From Anniella stebbinsi (Eukaryota; Chordata; Lepidosauria; Squamata; Anniellidae), in assembly GCA_029215795.1 (NCBI GenBank), contig JARDYH010000002.1, positions 109,056,501 to 109,120,500 on the forward strand: a stretch of DNA of 64,000 nucleotides. The letters run 5' to 3'. How positions within the stretch are numbered: the stretch's first letter is position 1; each line of letters starts with the position of its first letter. The notes beneath the pieces were generated by a model. It did not search any database. It had not been told where the DNA came from and saw nothing but the letters and a program-made list of their open reading frames with translations. Both the position numbers and the translations under genes were made by a program. Positions 1 to 10,700 of this stretch are shown here, in pieces.

Positions 1-1421
1 CCTTCGGAGTTATGTAAGGAGATGCACACAAATTGCGGCTTTTGACATTCTTTTTTGGCTGACATGAAACTTGGGTGTATGTGTACACAGGAAGTGGGGG
101 GGGGGGAGACACCTGTTTGCTATCTAAAGGATCTAGGAACTTGGGTCAGTGTGAAAAATAAATTAGTCCATTCATGCATCAGACAGGATAATTTTGATAA
201 AAATAGGTGCTGACAGTGTTAAAGGACAGTGATGGAGGAGACTAGCCTTGGTGTCATTTTAACTGTCACTGTGAGTGACAAAAAATGTGGCATCTTTTCC
301 AGCATGCTGATCGCTCAAGATTTGTAATACTAAATGGTATTCCTCCACCAGAATTCTGAGATTTTATAAGCACAGCTTGTAAGTCAGAGCTTTCCAGGAT
401 ACATGAATTAAACAACAAAATGGAGAGTGCCTCTGAGGATGTCCAGAGTACAAAGTCTAATATTCAAAATAGCTGAGCCCTGGCAAGCCCTACATAAAAA
501 TTCACAGAATTCCCCTAGACTTCTCAAAGGCTAAGATCCATTCCTCCCATCATCTGGTTTGCTATGTGCAAAACAGTTCTTTTTTAAAAAATACAGGAAG
601 GCATTCAATCATGCAATTCACTCATGCACAATTGAAGTATTACACTCCTGACAATGTGGTCTGCTGTTTGCATAGTAGACTCGCCCTCACATTGCTGAAC
701 AAATATGTTCAGTGTTGAATTAGCTGGATCACTTTAGGTAAAGTGGAATGGGAAAGCAGCTAAATTCTCTGCTATATACAGGACAAGGTTATAATGCAAA
801 TTGTTGTTGTTTCAGTATTGAGAATCACAGGTTCAGATCCACTTCCAAAAAAGTATCGCATTTTTCAGCAAAGTTAAAAGAAAAAAATCACAGTGGAATT
901 AAATCATAATTTATAGCAACAATAGAACAACATGTCATTATGTCAATTCATTCCTTAATAGGGAACGTGGGGAATTTGTCTGTTTTATCTGAAAAGAGGA
1001 AAACAAGACTTCCCCCTAAGCATTCTTGTACTGCCTACAAGAAGGTTCAGATTTTAAAAATAATGGAAGCTCTAGGCAGCTTTGCAAAATGACTTTGGTG
1101 GTATTTATTGCTTTGATAGGGTCAGTATTCACTATGTGCATGTTGCCTTCTAAACATATGTTTCTGGCGAAGAATCAAAGCTAATTTCAGTGTGTGAAAA
1201 GCAAGCAGATTTCATTACTGATTGTGGTTCCCCTTCAAAATGATAAGGATGCGGGATATAGGCTCTCAAAACCAAGTGTCCAAATAGGAATTTATGATGT
1301 AGAACTTCAGCTTTATCATCCATGGACTTCAGTACAGAAAAGGAGAATTCCTTGGCTCATAGGATAACTTGTGAGTCAACTCCCTCATTTCGCCATCGCC
1401 ATTGCCACCACCATCACATAC
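1..1421. other. Single-copy stretch, no gene recognised
   Basis: AT-rich sequence with stops in all frames. The only low-complexity piece is a run of about 11 G at 96-106. I see no inverted repeat, LINE tail or SINE box in it. Confidence 0.5.
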
Positions 1422-1807
1422 AGCATTTCTACGCAAGGCTTTTATTGCATGCTCGTGATAGGTCACTCACGGATGCTTGTGGGTCCTTTACATGATGTCG
1501 TCAACCTCCAGAGCATCTCCCACCCTTTTGGGGGTTTATCCCACTTTTTTAAAAAAAATCAGAGATAAGCCAATAACAAACATTAATGTGTGATATCAGC
1601 AGTGTGTAATGATAGCGTTGTGCTATAATACAGCCATTAGATGGCGCTGTATAATGAAACTAAATTAAAAATTGTGGAGAAAAGAAGTTTTCCATTCAGA
1701 TCATGTGTCTGCCATGTAAAGGGGCCGATCGTAATGCCGCAAAGAAACCAGAAGCAGAACGCCCTGGGGAAAGATGCAAGATTTCAGCCTGGTGTGGTGA
1801 AGCTCTA
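1422..1807 (+). mobile_element. MITE, AGAGCTTCTCTACAT family (copy 1)
   Basis: This is one of about six related copies (also near 2862, 7868, 15640, 26284 and 57410). Shared landmarks are TATTGCATGCTC near the left end, GGTCCTTTACATGATGTC, and a block reading GATGGCGCTGT. The right end keeps GAAGCTCT, the complement of the family's terminal AGAGCTTC; the left end is eroded to GCATTTCTACGC. No coding capacity is seen. The superfamily is not assigned because no clean target duplication is visible. Confidence 0.6.
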
Positions 1808-2374
1808 TCCAGCTATTTCCTCTTTCTATAATAAGTTGAGCAGAAATAGCCATTTGTAAAAGTCTTTTCTGGCATCTGCCTATATGGAAATGAAAGAGAC
1901 CCAATATTTCTTGTTGTTCCACCCCTCCATACCCCTCCCTGCAAAAGTGTCAGCAAACTTCAAAACCCATTTCAACCAGAAAGTGCAATAGAGTCCTGCA
2001 ATAAAGTTCTTCTTTTTATGAGGATTCCTCCTGTATATTATTCTGACACATCTTAGTCCCAATCATGAGAAGCCATCTGTACTAATAATGCTCTCGCTAA
2101 ACAGGTAACATGAGTTAAAACAGCTGTGGAGTTACTAAAGAGCTGGAAAGGATATAAGTAGTATTATGAATCCTGCAGTATTTTGACTAATTGTTACAGG
2201 AGCGGGGGGGGGGGGGGGAGATAGTGTTGCGGACATTACATTCTAATTATTATCATTTTTTTCAGGGAGAGACAACTCAGCGTCTTTAAATGTATCACCA
2301 TTACAGCATCTCTAAAGTAAAGTAACTAGTCCTAGATAATTATTTGGAGCTAGAAAAAAAATCACCAGATGGTA
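1808..2374. other. Single-copy stretch with a G15 tract
   Basis: There is no repeat family or coding signal here apart from a 15-base G run at 2204-2218. Confidence 0.45.
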
Positions 2375-2650
2375 TGAATTTATTTATTTATTTAAATATT
2401 TAGATTTTCACTACACCTTTCAATCAAATTATCAGGGAGGCCTACAATAAAATATGAAAAGAACACAATAAAATAATAAACAAAAATAAAAAAGGTATTT
2501 GCCTGGCACCAGAAACCATCAAAACCAGGACAGGATTTCTGAGGAGAGCATTCCAAAGCTGGACTGCCACCATGGAAGAGGCCTTTTCCCTAGTAAACTA
2601 CCTGCTATACCTTAGAGAGGCTCAGAGAGTAGAGAACCCAGAGAAGGGCT
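2375..2650 (-). mobile_element. L2-type LINE 3' end, degraded
   Basis: Read on the minus strand this resembles the 3' end of the better copy at 58057-58745. It has the block for a GRAFSMVA-like peptide, then a phrase on the pattern LVFDGFWCQ, and an A/T-rich 3' UTR ending in TAAATAAATAAATT at the low-coordinate edge. Frames are broken. The plus strand shows CATTCCAAAGCTGGACTGCC, equivalent to the 'WN' region of the ORF2 C-terminus. Confidence 0.55.
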
Positions 2651-2861
2651 TCCGGTGTGTTACTAACAGGCTCAGGCCCACTGCCAATTTTTTATTTGGC
2701 TCCTAGAACCACCATTTTGTCTGGGAAAAGTATGCAAAGCAAAATCTTAGGCATACAGGAGATCAAAGCACATGGACATCAGCTGTCCTCCTTTAGCGTG
2801 GGCAACAGGAGGGGTTCCCACCCTCTATGATCTCCAGAAGTATGCAAATGCCTAACCCTCT

Positions 2862-3195
2862 GAGCTTCTCTACATGAGTGATTTATTGCATGCTCATGAT
2901 TGGTCGCTCACGGAAGTTTGCAGGTCCTTTCCTCCCTTTATCCCGCTTTCAAAAAGATCGGAGATAAGCCATAATAGCAGTTAATAGCGCTATATCGGCA
3001 GTGTAAAATGCCAGCGTAGCGCTATAATTCAGCAAATAGATGGCACTGTTTCATTGACCATATAGAACATTGCTGAGAGTTTTCAATTCCAAATCACATG
3101 TTCGCAGTCTAAAGGAGCCCATCGTAAACCCAGAAAGACTTTGAAAGAAGAAAGCCCGGTAAGGATGTGGGATTTTTGCTTAATGTAAAAAAGCT
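2862..3195 (+). mobile_element. MITE, AGAGCTTCTCTACAT family (copy 2)
   Basis: The left end reads GAGCTTCTCTACATGAG and the right end ATGTAAAAAAGCT, giving an imperfect terminal inverted repeat of about 13 bases. The interior aligns by eye with copies at 1422 and 7868 (GATTGGTCGCTCACGG, TAAACCCAGAAA). It is non-coding. It lies 26 bases from the hAT palindrome at 3222. Confidence 0.7.
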
Positions 3196-3221
3196 ATCAC
3201 ACAATAACACAATTCATAACA

Positions 3222-3541
3222 TAAGCTGACCATATGAAAAGGAGGACAGGGCTCATGTAACTTTAACAGTTGCAGAGAAAAGGGAATTTCAGCCAGCGTC
3301 ATTTGTATGCAATTAGTACCTGGTGAAATCTCCTCTTCATTACAACAATTAAAGTTGTAGGCACTATACTAGAGTGACCAGATACAAAAGAGGGTAGGGC
3401 CCCTGCAGCTTTAACTGTCGTAATGAAGAAGGAATTTCACCAGGAACAAATTGCATACAAATGACGCCGGCTGAAATTCCCTTTTCTCTACAACTGTTAA
3501 AGTTACAAGAGCCCTGTCCTCCTTTTCATATGGTCAGCCTA
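3222..3541. mobile_element. Palindromic hAT-like foldback element (copy 1 of 5)
   Basis: A 320-bp element whose two halves are complements of each other. The left half runs through GGGAATTTCAGCC and GGTGAAAT, a short centre follows, and the right half repeats these in reverse complement. Ends are TAAGCTGACCATAT and ATATGGTCAGCCTA. Flanks carry CATAACA on both sides, a 7-8 bp duplication. Length and sequence match copies at 16408, 30750, 52315 and 52814. It encodes nothing; small open frames inside it are mirror images of each other. Confidence 0.85.
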
Positions 3542-3712
3542 CATAACACAATAAAGTCATCTATGGGCTAAAGCATATATTACTTTAAAGATGTAGGTGC
3601 TATGCTTTTTTACTCTAGAGTAAACCCACCCACCCCCGATCCGGAGCAGGACGCTAACATGGACAGTAGGGGGCCTTTAACCCTCCCCCTCACTGTGGTC
3701 CCAATCTAGGGC

Positions 3713-3837
3713 AGGATCTACACCATTGCTTTATAACCGTTTAAAACAGTATTGACAACTATTGGGGCCCATGACACATTCCATATACCATTTTCAAACC
3801 ACTTTCAAAGTGTCATTCCTGCTTGGTGTAGATTTGG
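3713..3837. mobile_element. Short MITE with GATCTACACCA ends
   Basis: GATCTACACCATTGC on the left and CTTGGTGTAGATTTGG on the right form the inverted ends of a 125-bp element. A related, more eroded copy lies at 34478-34627 (same ATTCCATATACCATTTTC core). The family is otherwise unassigned. Confidence 0.55.
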
Positions 3838-4314
3838 CCGATCTCTCACACACTGAAATAGATAATATCTGTGCTTCAACCTTTGTTCTTCCTCTTGATT
3901 CTGTCTCTCAATCTTGCTAACACCTGAGCAGCTATGCTTGTACCCACAAAACAAGCATCTGCATTCCCCTCCTCTGCCTTCTTTTTAAAGCATTCACCTG
4001 TTGCTCCATTTCTCTTGGTTCTTTCTCTCCACTCTTAACCTCCTCGCTACACTTAACTAAATAGCTGCCAATTTGTCCCACCTTTTCTAAAAAAAATTTT
4101 TTGTCATATACTGTACATTTGACCATTCTAAAACTTTGGCCTATTTGTTTACTTACTCTTTCTCCAACCAGGTTCCCCAATTACTGCCATGGCGCACCAT
4201 GACTTTTGGCCAAAACCCCATAACATTTATCACTCAGATAATGTACATGTTTTTTAATGTTTTAATGATAACAACAAAATACAGGGGGGGGGGGGGGGAA
4301 TGACAACAGTTAAC
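3838..4314. other. Pyrimidine-rich single-copy stretch, G15 tract
   Basis: The sequence is biased to C and T on the plus strand (about 3870-4160) and contains a 15-base G run at 4284-4298. No family or gene is recognised. Confidence 0.4.
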
Positions 4315-4371
4315 TGTCTTGAGCACCATTTTAGTGGAATGGCGGGATATAAAATAAATAAATAAATAAAA
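4315..4371 (+). mobile_element. LINE 3' tail fragment
   Basis: TGTCTTGAGCACC, then GGCGGGATATAAAATAAATAAATAAA. This is the usual 'CCTTGAG...GGCGGGATATAAATAAATAA' end of CR1/L2-type LINEs. Only the tail survives. Confidence 0.5.
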
Positions 4372-4769
4372 CAAGACTCGTGTAAATGAAGACATGTGAT
4401 GTCAGAGTCTGGGCAGGCGCAAGTGGTGAAAGGTCCAAACACCAAATCATGAAAGTTTTAAAAGCAAGACCAGTACTTTGAATTGGGCCCAGAAATGGAA
4501 ATGTGAATAGTGTAGATGGACCAGTTCTTGCTCACATTCATTCTTGTTTTCAGCTCAGTTAAACATGGCAGCCTTTGCCTCCTTTCCTTAATGAGAAAAG
4601 TGTTGGTTGCCAAGCATGCAAATACAACCCAGAGGAAGATTCACTGATGGCTCCCTCACTGATGGCTCCCTAAAGCAGACAAAAGGAAAGTATTTACCTA
4701 TGCAGTTCCTAGTTAGATTTGGGAGACTCTCTTCCAGGGCAAAAATTGCAGTTTTCCCAAACAGAGTGA
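4372..4769. other. Single-copy stretch
   Basis: No repeat or coding signal is recognised. It contains a 14-base direct duplication (CACTGATGGCTCCCT) at about 4641-4670. Confidence 0.4.
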
Positions 4770-5078
4770 CTGGGTTTGCACAATATGACAACCTGCACTC
4801 AAAGTTGAGTGTGAGTCATCACTGAACTGTTGAGTTGTTGTTGAACTATTGTGCGAACCCATCCATGCTAACAAAACATGTTTTGTTAACCACGAACAAT
4901 CCACAGTTCACAACCCAACAACAAACCATGGGTTTTCTTCATGGGTTGTTTGCAGTTAATAAACCATAGTTTCTTAACACAGCTGGATTCACACAACACA
5001 ACTAACCATGGTTCAGTGACAACCAACACTCAACCCATATTCAAATTTGAGGTATGTTGTCATGTTGTGCGAACCCAG
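4770..5078. mobile_element. MITE with CTGGGTTTGCACAA ends
   Basis: CTGGGTTTGCACAATATGAC on the left is mirrored by ATGTTGTGCGAACCCAG on the right, a terminal inverted repeat of about 23 bases with few mismatches. The 309-bp interior has many small inverted motifs around AACCATGG and GGTTGTT. No target duplication is clear and no transposase is encoded. Confidence 0.75.
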
Positions 5079-5830
5079 CCAGTGTGTTACTTTCACAATC
5101 CTCTCAGCTTTCCGGAAGTATTTTTGAGATCCGTACAAGCAAAGTTGTTTAGGTGGAGAAAGTAGACAGACTGTCTGGTTTGTAGGACTGTTAACCTTAT
5201 CCTTAACTCTCTCATTCTAATTTATGAGGCTTAGAAGTGCTCAAGTTTTAGCTAGATTATGACCATTGACGATGCTTCAGAAAAATGCTCTGACTCTAGT
5301 CTTACAATGTCTCCTAGTGAGGTCCTAAAGGCAACAAGACTGCCGAAACTGAAAAAGGAGGTGAATGGAAAAGAATGAAAAATGTTCTTCATCATTCTTC
5401 CAATTCAATCAGTGACTGAGCTGCTTAAGCAGCTGAATAGCAATTGATGGGTTAGTATTCAGCCCAAGTTTAGATCATACCGAAAATCTGTGAGAATGTT
5501 GTTTAAAATCAATGAGTCTCTCTCTTACTTCTTAGGTTTTCTATCTCATAATTAATCAGATTAGTTTTCTGTGCAGGAAAAATCAACTGGGGATTTGATG
5601 ATGATGATATATTTACCCCCACCCCCACCCGTAGAAACGCACGCACAACCACGGTGATTTCCCTGGTGGGTTTGGACTGACTACAACCAGAAACGCACAC
5701 TTACTGCAAGACACAATGCCAGAGATGGTTTTGTCTCCTCGTAGAGTGACAGCGAAGTTTCTTCCTGCGAAACATTTCCGGCCCCCACCCCACCCCCACC
5801 CCCACCCCCACCGGTTTTAAAGATCTCACA
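5079..5830. other. Single-copy stretch with CCCCCA tracts
   Basis: C-rich low-complexity tracts of the form (CCCCCA)n are at about 5616-5632 and 5783-5815; the second has 6-base periodicity. The segment between them keeps several CpGs (CCTCGTAGAGTGACAGCG). No gene is recognised. Confidence 0.45.
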
Positions 5831-6280
5831 CAATACTCACAGGGCTATACCATCTGCTGAAGCACTGCAGAAATGGTAATCATCAGGCCCCTAAAAAGCT
5901 GTAACTGCAGCATCTATAAATAAGATAATGTCAAAGTGCTGAGCACTGCATGTTTGTATTGTGGGATGCTCTGCTCCCTCTTCCTCCCCCCCCCAACCGC
6001 AACACACTTTTCCATTTCAAATACATTTCTTGAAGGCTTGAGAGCAGAAATACCAGAGAGGCAGCTGAAAGCCATTCCAGAACCTACAAATGAGAGGAAC
6101 GGGAGGCTGACACATTATTGACTGAGGCAGGATAAAAGAGGAAGCAATTCAACTCTTACATCTATTTCGCTTTGGTGCAATGAAGCGAGATCAAAGGCTT
6201 AGTCTCACATTAACCCAGAATAATACATACTCTGTATAAATGATGCAAAGAAAAGGACACATTCCCAAGACATGACAATC
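5831..6280. other. Candidate conserved non-coding segment
   Basis: A repeat-free block with mixed composition and recognisable transcription-factor-like words, for example GATCAAAGG (TCF/LEF-like) near 6188 and TGATGCAAAG near 6241. There is no open frame of note. This is an inference from texture only; alignment to other reptiles or birds would be needed to support it. Confidence 0.25.
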
Positions 6281-6682
6281 CCATCAAATGCCCCTCTGCA
6301 AAGTTCAGGTCAAAGTAGATTTCCTGCATACTGGGCTTTTTTATTTTTATTTTATTTTTTATTACTTTGGTTTTAAAGTACTTGAGCACACATCACTAAT
6401 TATGTGCAGATGGAGGCCACTCTCAACTCAAATGTTATGTGCAATGCCTTCTCACTGCTGTTTGATTTCTGTGATAAATGCAGAGAAAGTGTGCATGGTT
6501 TCCCTTGCCATGTTGTTAACATCTCTTACGTTGCTCTGTAGATCTTCACCTTCTTAAAATAAAGTGGGGAACACGAACTGAACATGTGCTTATGAGTAAA
6601 ACCCAAATACTTAAATAAGTATTTAAAAAAACATTAACAGTTTCCTGGTCCAACAAGCCCCCCTTTTGTGATTTTAATTCTT
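6281..6682. other. Single-copy stretch
   Basis: T-rich low-complexity tract near 6339-6362; otherwise nothing recognised. Confidence 0.4.
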
Positions 6683-7134
6683 TTCTTTAGTCTATTTATG
6701 TATTAGAACTTAATATTGACTCAGGAAGCTTACAAAACATAGAAACACAATTTAAGACACAATAAACAATAAAACAACAGGTAAACTCCGCCAACTCACC
6801 AGTCTTCAAGAATTTAAAAGAGCTATAAAGACTGATCTCTTCCGGCAGGCCTACCCAGATGAATTTTAAGTGTTTTATTGGTGTTTTATTGGTATTTTAA
6901 TGATGTATTGGTTTTATGTGCTTTTAATCAGTTTGTGTATTTTATGCTTGATGTTGTTCCCTGCCTCGATCCAGAGGGAGAGGCGGGTAATAAATAAATA
7001 AATATATTATTATTATTATTATTATTATTATTAAAAACAAAAGATACAATAATGAGAAGGTAGTTAAAAATCCAGAAAAAAGACAGCAACCAATTTTGAA
7101 GGGGCAAGCTATCATAAAATGCCATTAAAGACTC
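6683..7134 (-). mobile_element. Old LINE 3' UTR fragment, split by a younger L2
   Basis: The two flanks (about 6683-6780 and 7035-7134) are A-rich, and resemble the minus-strand 3' UTR of the window's L2-type LINEs (ACAAAACATAGAAACACAAT, then TAAAATGCCATTAAAG). The younger plus-strand L2 tail sits between them, bordered by AAAACAACAG and AAAACAAAAG, which may be its target duplication. Confidence 0.4.
6785..7034 (+). mobile_element. L2-type LINE, 5'-truncated 3' end
   Basis: It begins with codons for the ORF2 C-terminus (SLQEFKRAIKTDLFRQAY), a stop at TAAGTG, then the family 3' UTR with CCCTGCCTCGATCCAGAGGG and GGCGGGTAATAAATAAAT, ending in (ATT)n at 7006-7034. The same ending appears at 47640-47807 (plus) and at 50934, 51702 and 53765 (minus). 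Confidence 0.8.
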
Positions 7135-7167
7135 TTGGTCAGTACTGTTATGTTCTAGTCTCCACCT

Positions 7168-7400
7168 AGCCAGTGTGGTGTAGTGGTTAGAGTGTAGGAC
7201 TGGAACTTGGGAGACCCAGGTTCTAGTCCCCGCTTGGCCATGGAAGCTTATGGGGTGATTCTGGGCCAGTCACAGACTCTCAGTTCAACCTACCTCACAG
7301 GATTGTTGCTGTGAGGATAAAAATGGAGAGGAGGAGGATTATGTATGCTGCCTTGTGTCCCTTAAAGGAAAAAAATAAATGCAATAATTATATAAATAAA
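7168..7400 (+). ncRNA. Sauria-type SINE
   Basis: A tRNA-derived head has A box TGGTGTAGTGGTTAGAG and B box GGTTCTAGTCC (7219-7229). It is followed by GGGCCAGTCAC, CTCAGTTCAACCTACCTCAC and GTGAGGATAAAA, the body of Sauria SINEs, which are known from lizards and snakes. The 3' end fades into AAATAAATGCAATAA. This is a retroposed RNA polymerase III-type element, not a tRNA gene. Confidence 0.85.
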
Positions 7401-7867
7401 GATATCATCATCATCGTTGTCGTTATTGTTGTTGCTCTTTCTTTGACACATTTAGGGCTGACCACTGACAGAAGTGATTGTCTTCTGGACCAGATGGACA
7501 GTTAGTCTTTAACCATTTTACTTTTTTAAAAAAGATGCCTACAGCGATACTGGTGAAAGAATAATGACACATCAGATAGTGCCAGATGCTCTAGGGTGCT
7601 CACACACAATGCACGTGCCACACCACCTTGGAGGCCTATTCTTCTGCTAGAGAAGCACATGCTCACAAGCCACATAAAGGTGAGCACTTTAAAGGACAAC
7701 AATGTTTAGACATCCCAATTTGACACCCCTAACATTACGCCACTTGAACTGGCATACACACCTTGCCTCATGGTAGGGCTGCCCTTGAGCATAGTACACC
7801 ATTCGTAACAGATTAGAGAGATCAGTACATAGTGAGTTTTGTTGCATGATATTGCCACAATGACTTG
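7401..7867. other. Single-copy stretch
   Basis: A short degenerate ATC/GTT trinucleotide stretch (7401-7438) follows the SINE. The rest shows no recognised family. Confidence 0.4.
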
Positions 7868-8245
7868 CTCTATATGAGTAATTTCTTGCACGCTTATGAT
7901 TGTTCACTCATGGAGGTTTGTGGGTCCTTTACGTGATGTCATCAACCTCCAGGATGTCTCCTGCTCATTTCCCCCTTTATCCTGCTTTCAAAAAGATTGG
8001 AGATAAACTGAAATAAAAATTAACGTGGCATATCAGCAGTGTGTAATGCTGGCATAGCTCTGTAATACAGCCACTATATGACCCTGTTTTATTGAACATG
8101 TAGAGCATTGCCAAGAAAGGAAGTTTTCAATTCCAAATCATGTGTCCACCGTCTAAAAGAGTCCATCGTAAACCCAGAAACTTCCTGTCTCAGGAAGAAG
8201 AAAGCCTGGTGAGGATGCAGGATTTTTTTAATGTAGAGAAGCTCT
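7868..8245 (+). mobile_element. MITE, AGAGCTTCTCTACAT family (copy 3)
   Basis: The left end is TTGCTCTATATGAG and the right end ATGTAGAGAAGCTCTA. The interior aligns by eye with copies at 1422 and 2862 (GGTTTGTGGGTCCTTTACG, CAGTGTGTAATGCTGGC, TCGTAAACCCAGAAA). This copy has the best right terminal repeat of the family. It is non-coding. Confidence 0.7.
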
Positions 8246-8455
8246 ATAACATAGAAGAGACTATAGGCAAAGCCATTTCTTTAACGTGTTCCTTGGGTAT
8301 TGACTACTAAGACAATTAGTAAACCCCTAGAAACACCCAGTTGCTTAGTACTGTTGCAGGTCCTGAGTAGTCTGGAAGGACTAGATTCTGTAGCATTGTC
8401 AAAGAAATGCCTGATCAATGCCAGCATGAAGAACTATCAAGAACCCTATGCAAAT

Positions 8456-8820
8456 ATTTATTTATTTATTTATTTATTCCATTTCTATACTGCCCAATAG
8501 CCAAAGATCTCTGGGTGGTTCACAAAAATCAAAACCAACAGTACAATTTAAAATATAAAACTTAAACCATAATGCAAAACACAATATAAAAGTACTATCA
8601 GAATAAAACCGAGCAGCAATACAAAGTTTTAAAATACAGATTTAAAACAGGAATGTTAAAAGACTAAGATGATAAAATGTTTAAATACTGGGAAAATAAA
8701 AAGGTCTTCACCTGGCGTCAAAATGATTATAATGTAGGTGCCAGGCGAACGTGGTGCCACAGCAAAGAAGGCCCTCCTCCTGGTAGCCACCTGCCTCACT
8801 TCATTTGGATATCCACTTGT
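8456..8820 (-). mobile_element. L2-type LINE 3' end
   Basis: The minus strand reads ATRRRAFFAVAPRSPGTY at the ORF2 C-terminus, then a 3' UTR ending in (AAAT)n at 8456-8479. The plus strand shows TACTGCCCAATAGCCAAAG and GATCTCTGGGTGGTTCAC, the usual 'CCGCCCCATAGCCGAAGCTCTCTGGGCGG' block seen also at 58096. The 5' side stops where the TAGGAACC-ended element begins at 8821. Confidence 0.7.
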
Positions 8821-9098
8821 TAGGAACCACCAAAGAGGACGTGCATTGGCAAAAAAGAGGACAAAAGAGCACAGTGGTTTGCATAATATTTGCATATGCT
8901 AATTTATATGTAGAGATGCAAATTTATAAATATTATAATTTAGATAGAAACACAGTTTAACTCAGCAGAGTGGGGGAGACTGTTGATGGGCAGCAGTTCT
9001 GATGATACTTAATCTTTAAACTGGAATTGGACATTGGCCCTTCAAATGGAGGATGTTTTGAAATAGAGGACTGTAAAAGAGGACACATGACCACCCTA
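8821..9098. mobile_element. hAT-like element, TAGGG ends
   Basis: Ends are TAGGAACCACCAAAGAGGAC and, in reverse complement, TAGGGTGGTCATGTGTCCTC. The interior is AT-rich with several TTTGCATA words. No target duplication remains. The terminal TAGGG is shared with the hAT elements that do have 8-bp duplications in this window, so hAT is an inference. Confidence 0.6.
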
Positions 9099-9155
9099 TG
9101 CAAACTGCCCTGAACCTTTGAATGAAAACCAGATGGATATAATAAATACATAAAG
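9099..9155 (+). mobile_element. LINE 3' tail fragment
   Basis: CAAACTGCCCTGAACC, then GATGGATATAATAAATACATAAA. This resembles CR1/L2 tails. Only the extreme 3' end is present. Confidence 0.4.
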
Positions 9156-9673
9156 CTACCTGATTCCAGCAAGACAAATGTTCCCGCAGAGGCATGTACA
9201 GCTATAAAATTTTTAACAAAATCTGATTCTCATGGACTTCAAGGCCTGCTATGTAGGCCCAAAATGAACTCAACATGTAAAACTTATTTTTTCCTCCTAG
9301 ATCAAAATCCAACTTTGCACAAGCTTCTGCTGAGAGATTCTTCCTCCGCCCCCAAGACACGATCCAGGATGATCTTAGGAAGAACATATTTTCTCTTGGA
9401 AATGATAGCTGCATAAAAAGATCTCCTTTGCTGCACTAGTTTTCTGCAAATCCAGCTCAATTAATGCATCCAGAAAAGGTTCAGGGCAGTTTTTATGAAT
9501 AATCATGTTGAGACAGCTGCTAACCCAAAGATACAAAACAGATCTTGTTGTCTACCCAAACAAGACTCCCACAAACATACACACATTAAAGAGAAGACAA
9601 AGACCATTTCGCTTTGAGAGAAATCTCTTGGTCTCATGTCCCCTGAAACATCACATGGCACACCAACCTTTAA
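9156..9673. other. Single-copy stretch
   Basis: Nothing recognised; no open frame longer than about 90 codons. Confidence 0.4.
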
Positions 9674-9758
9674 AGCTGTTTTCCCAACCTGGAGCCCTCC
9701 AGGAGCATAATATTAGAACTTCCATCATCCCCATCCAGCACGGCCTGAGGAAGGCTGA
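9674..9758. mobile_element. MITE, 'AACTCCCATCATC' family, partial
   Basis: GCTGTTTTCCCAACCTGGAG opens the copy, and CTGAGGAAGGCTG closes it. The middle keeps TTCCATCATCCCCATCCAGC. It is an eroded member of the abundant family seen also at 39721, 43056, 45901, 48542, 61601 and 62932. Confidence 0.55.
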
Positions 9759-10056
9759 TTTAAAGTGAAGGATTCCTGAGTGTCTCCTTGACTCAAGGCT
9801 GACAATGCCAGCCATTTTCCGCAGGTTCCTGCCATGAGCTACATCTGTGGTTGCAAAGCTGCCCTTCTCATGTGTTCCCTTGGTCTTACAAATGCCTCTT
9901 TCTGGCTCAGGCTTCCGTTCACAGTTGCTACTCTCTCCTCCCACAATAGAAGCCTTTGACAGCTCTCTTCTCCAGAATCCCATTGCCTCAGAAAGCTCAA
10001 ATGGGAGAGGAGAGATTGAGTTAGCAGCCTCAGTGACATCTCCAGCCCTCTTAATC
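9759..10056. other. Single-copy stretch
   Basis: Open frames cross it on both strands (up to 166 codons on the minus strand), but they run into the MITEs on either side and have no recognisable domain. Confidence 0.4.
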
Positions 10057-10183
10057 CAGGGCTGGGCAGAAGGTAGATCTCCAGATGTTTTGGCTCCCAG
10101 AAGCCTCCGCCAGCAGAGCCAGTGGTCAGGAATGCTGGGAGTTGGTCCCAAACATCTACAAATCTACTTTCTGCCCATGCCTG
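10057..10183. mobile_element. MITE with CAGGGCTGGGCAGAAGG ends
   Basis: The left end CAGGGCTGGGCAGAAGGTAG is mirrored by CTTTCTGCCCATGCCTG, so the 127-bp copy is nearly palindromic with CAGCAGAGCCAGTGGTCAGG at its centre. A partial copy is at 43243-43350. CAGGG ends are usual for hAT-derived MITEs, but no clear duplication is seen. Confidence 0.65.
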
Positions 10184-10608
10184 CTGTAAACTACTGTTTT
10201 TTTTAACTTTTGCATTCCTGGGAAACAGATTTTTATGGATTAAAACTGAACACATGCTTCACTCATGACATGAGCAGATATTTTCTCAAAATGTGGGCAA
10301 GCACTTTTCTTCCAACTGCTAATAGGCCAGTTAATATTAGACAAAATGAAGGCCTGCCCATCTAGTGAAATGGGGTTCTACACTGGTTCCTCATCCCTCA
10401 CACCATTTTGCGAGCAAAAACCAGGAGTTTCTAATTTCCCCCAACCCTTACCTTTGCTTGCAAGGAGAAACAATCCATGTTTTGCAAACTTTTCCTTGAG
10501 TATTTGCAAAAGCCTCCAAACTTTTGCAAGTACTTGAGGAGAACGCCCAACCCCCCCCCCCAAAAAAACCCAATCATTTGAGGGAAACAGGAGGATGTCC
10601 AACCCTCT
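10184..10608. other. Single-copy stretch
   Basis: Contains a C/A tract (about 10552-10567). No gene or repeat family is recognised. Confidence 0.4.
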
Positions 10609-10700
10609 CTATTTTATTTATTTATTTATTTATTAATTACCAAAGCTCTCTGAGCGGTTTACATAGGATTATCTGGGCGGTCTACATAGGATTATCTAAG
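10609..10700 (-). mobile_element. L2-type LINE 3' tail
   Basis: TTATTTATTTATTTATTAAT, then CCAAAGCTCTCTGAGCGGTT. This is the minus-strand tail also seen at 58091-58138. A 24-base piece (ACATAGGATTATCTGGGCGG and neighbours) is duplicated in tandem at 10661-10698. Confidence 0.55.
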
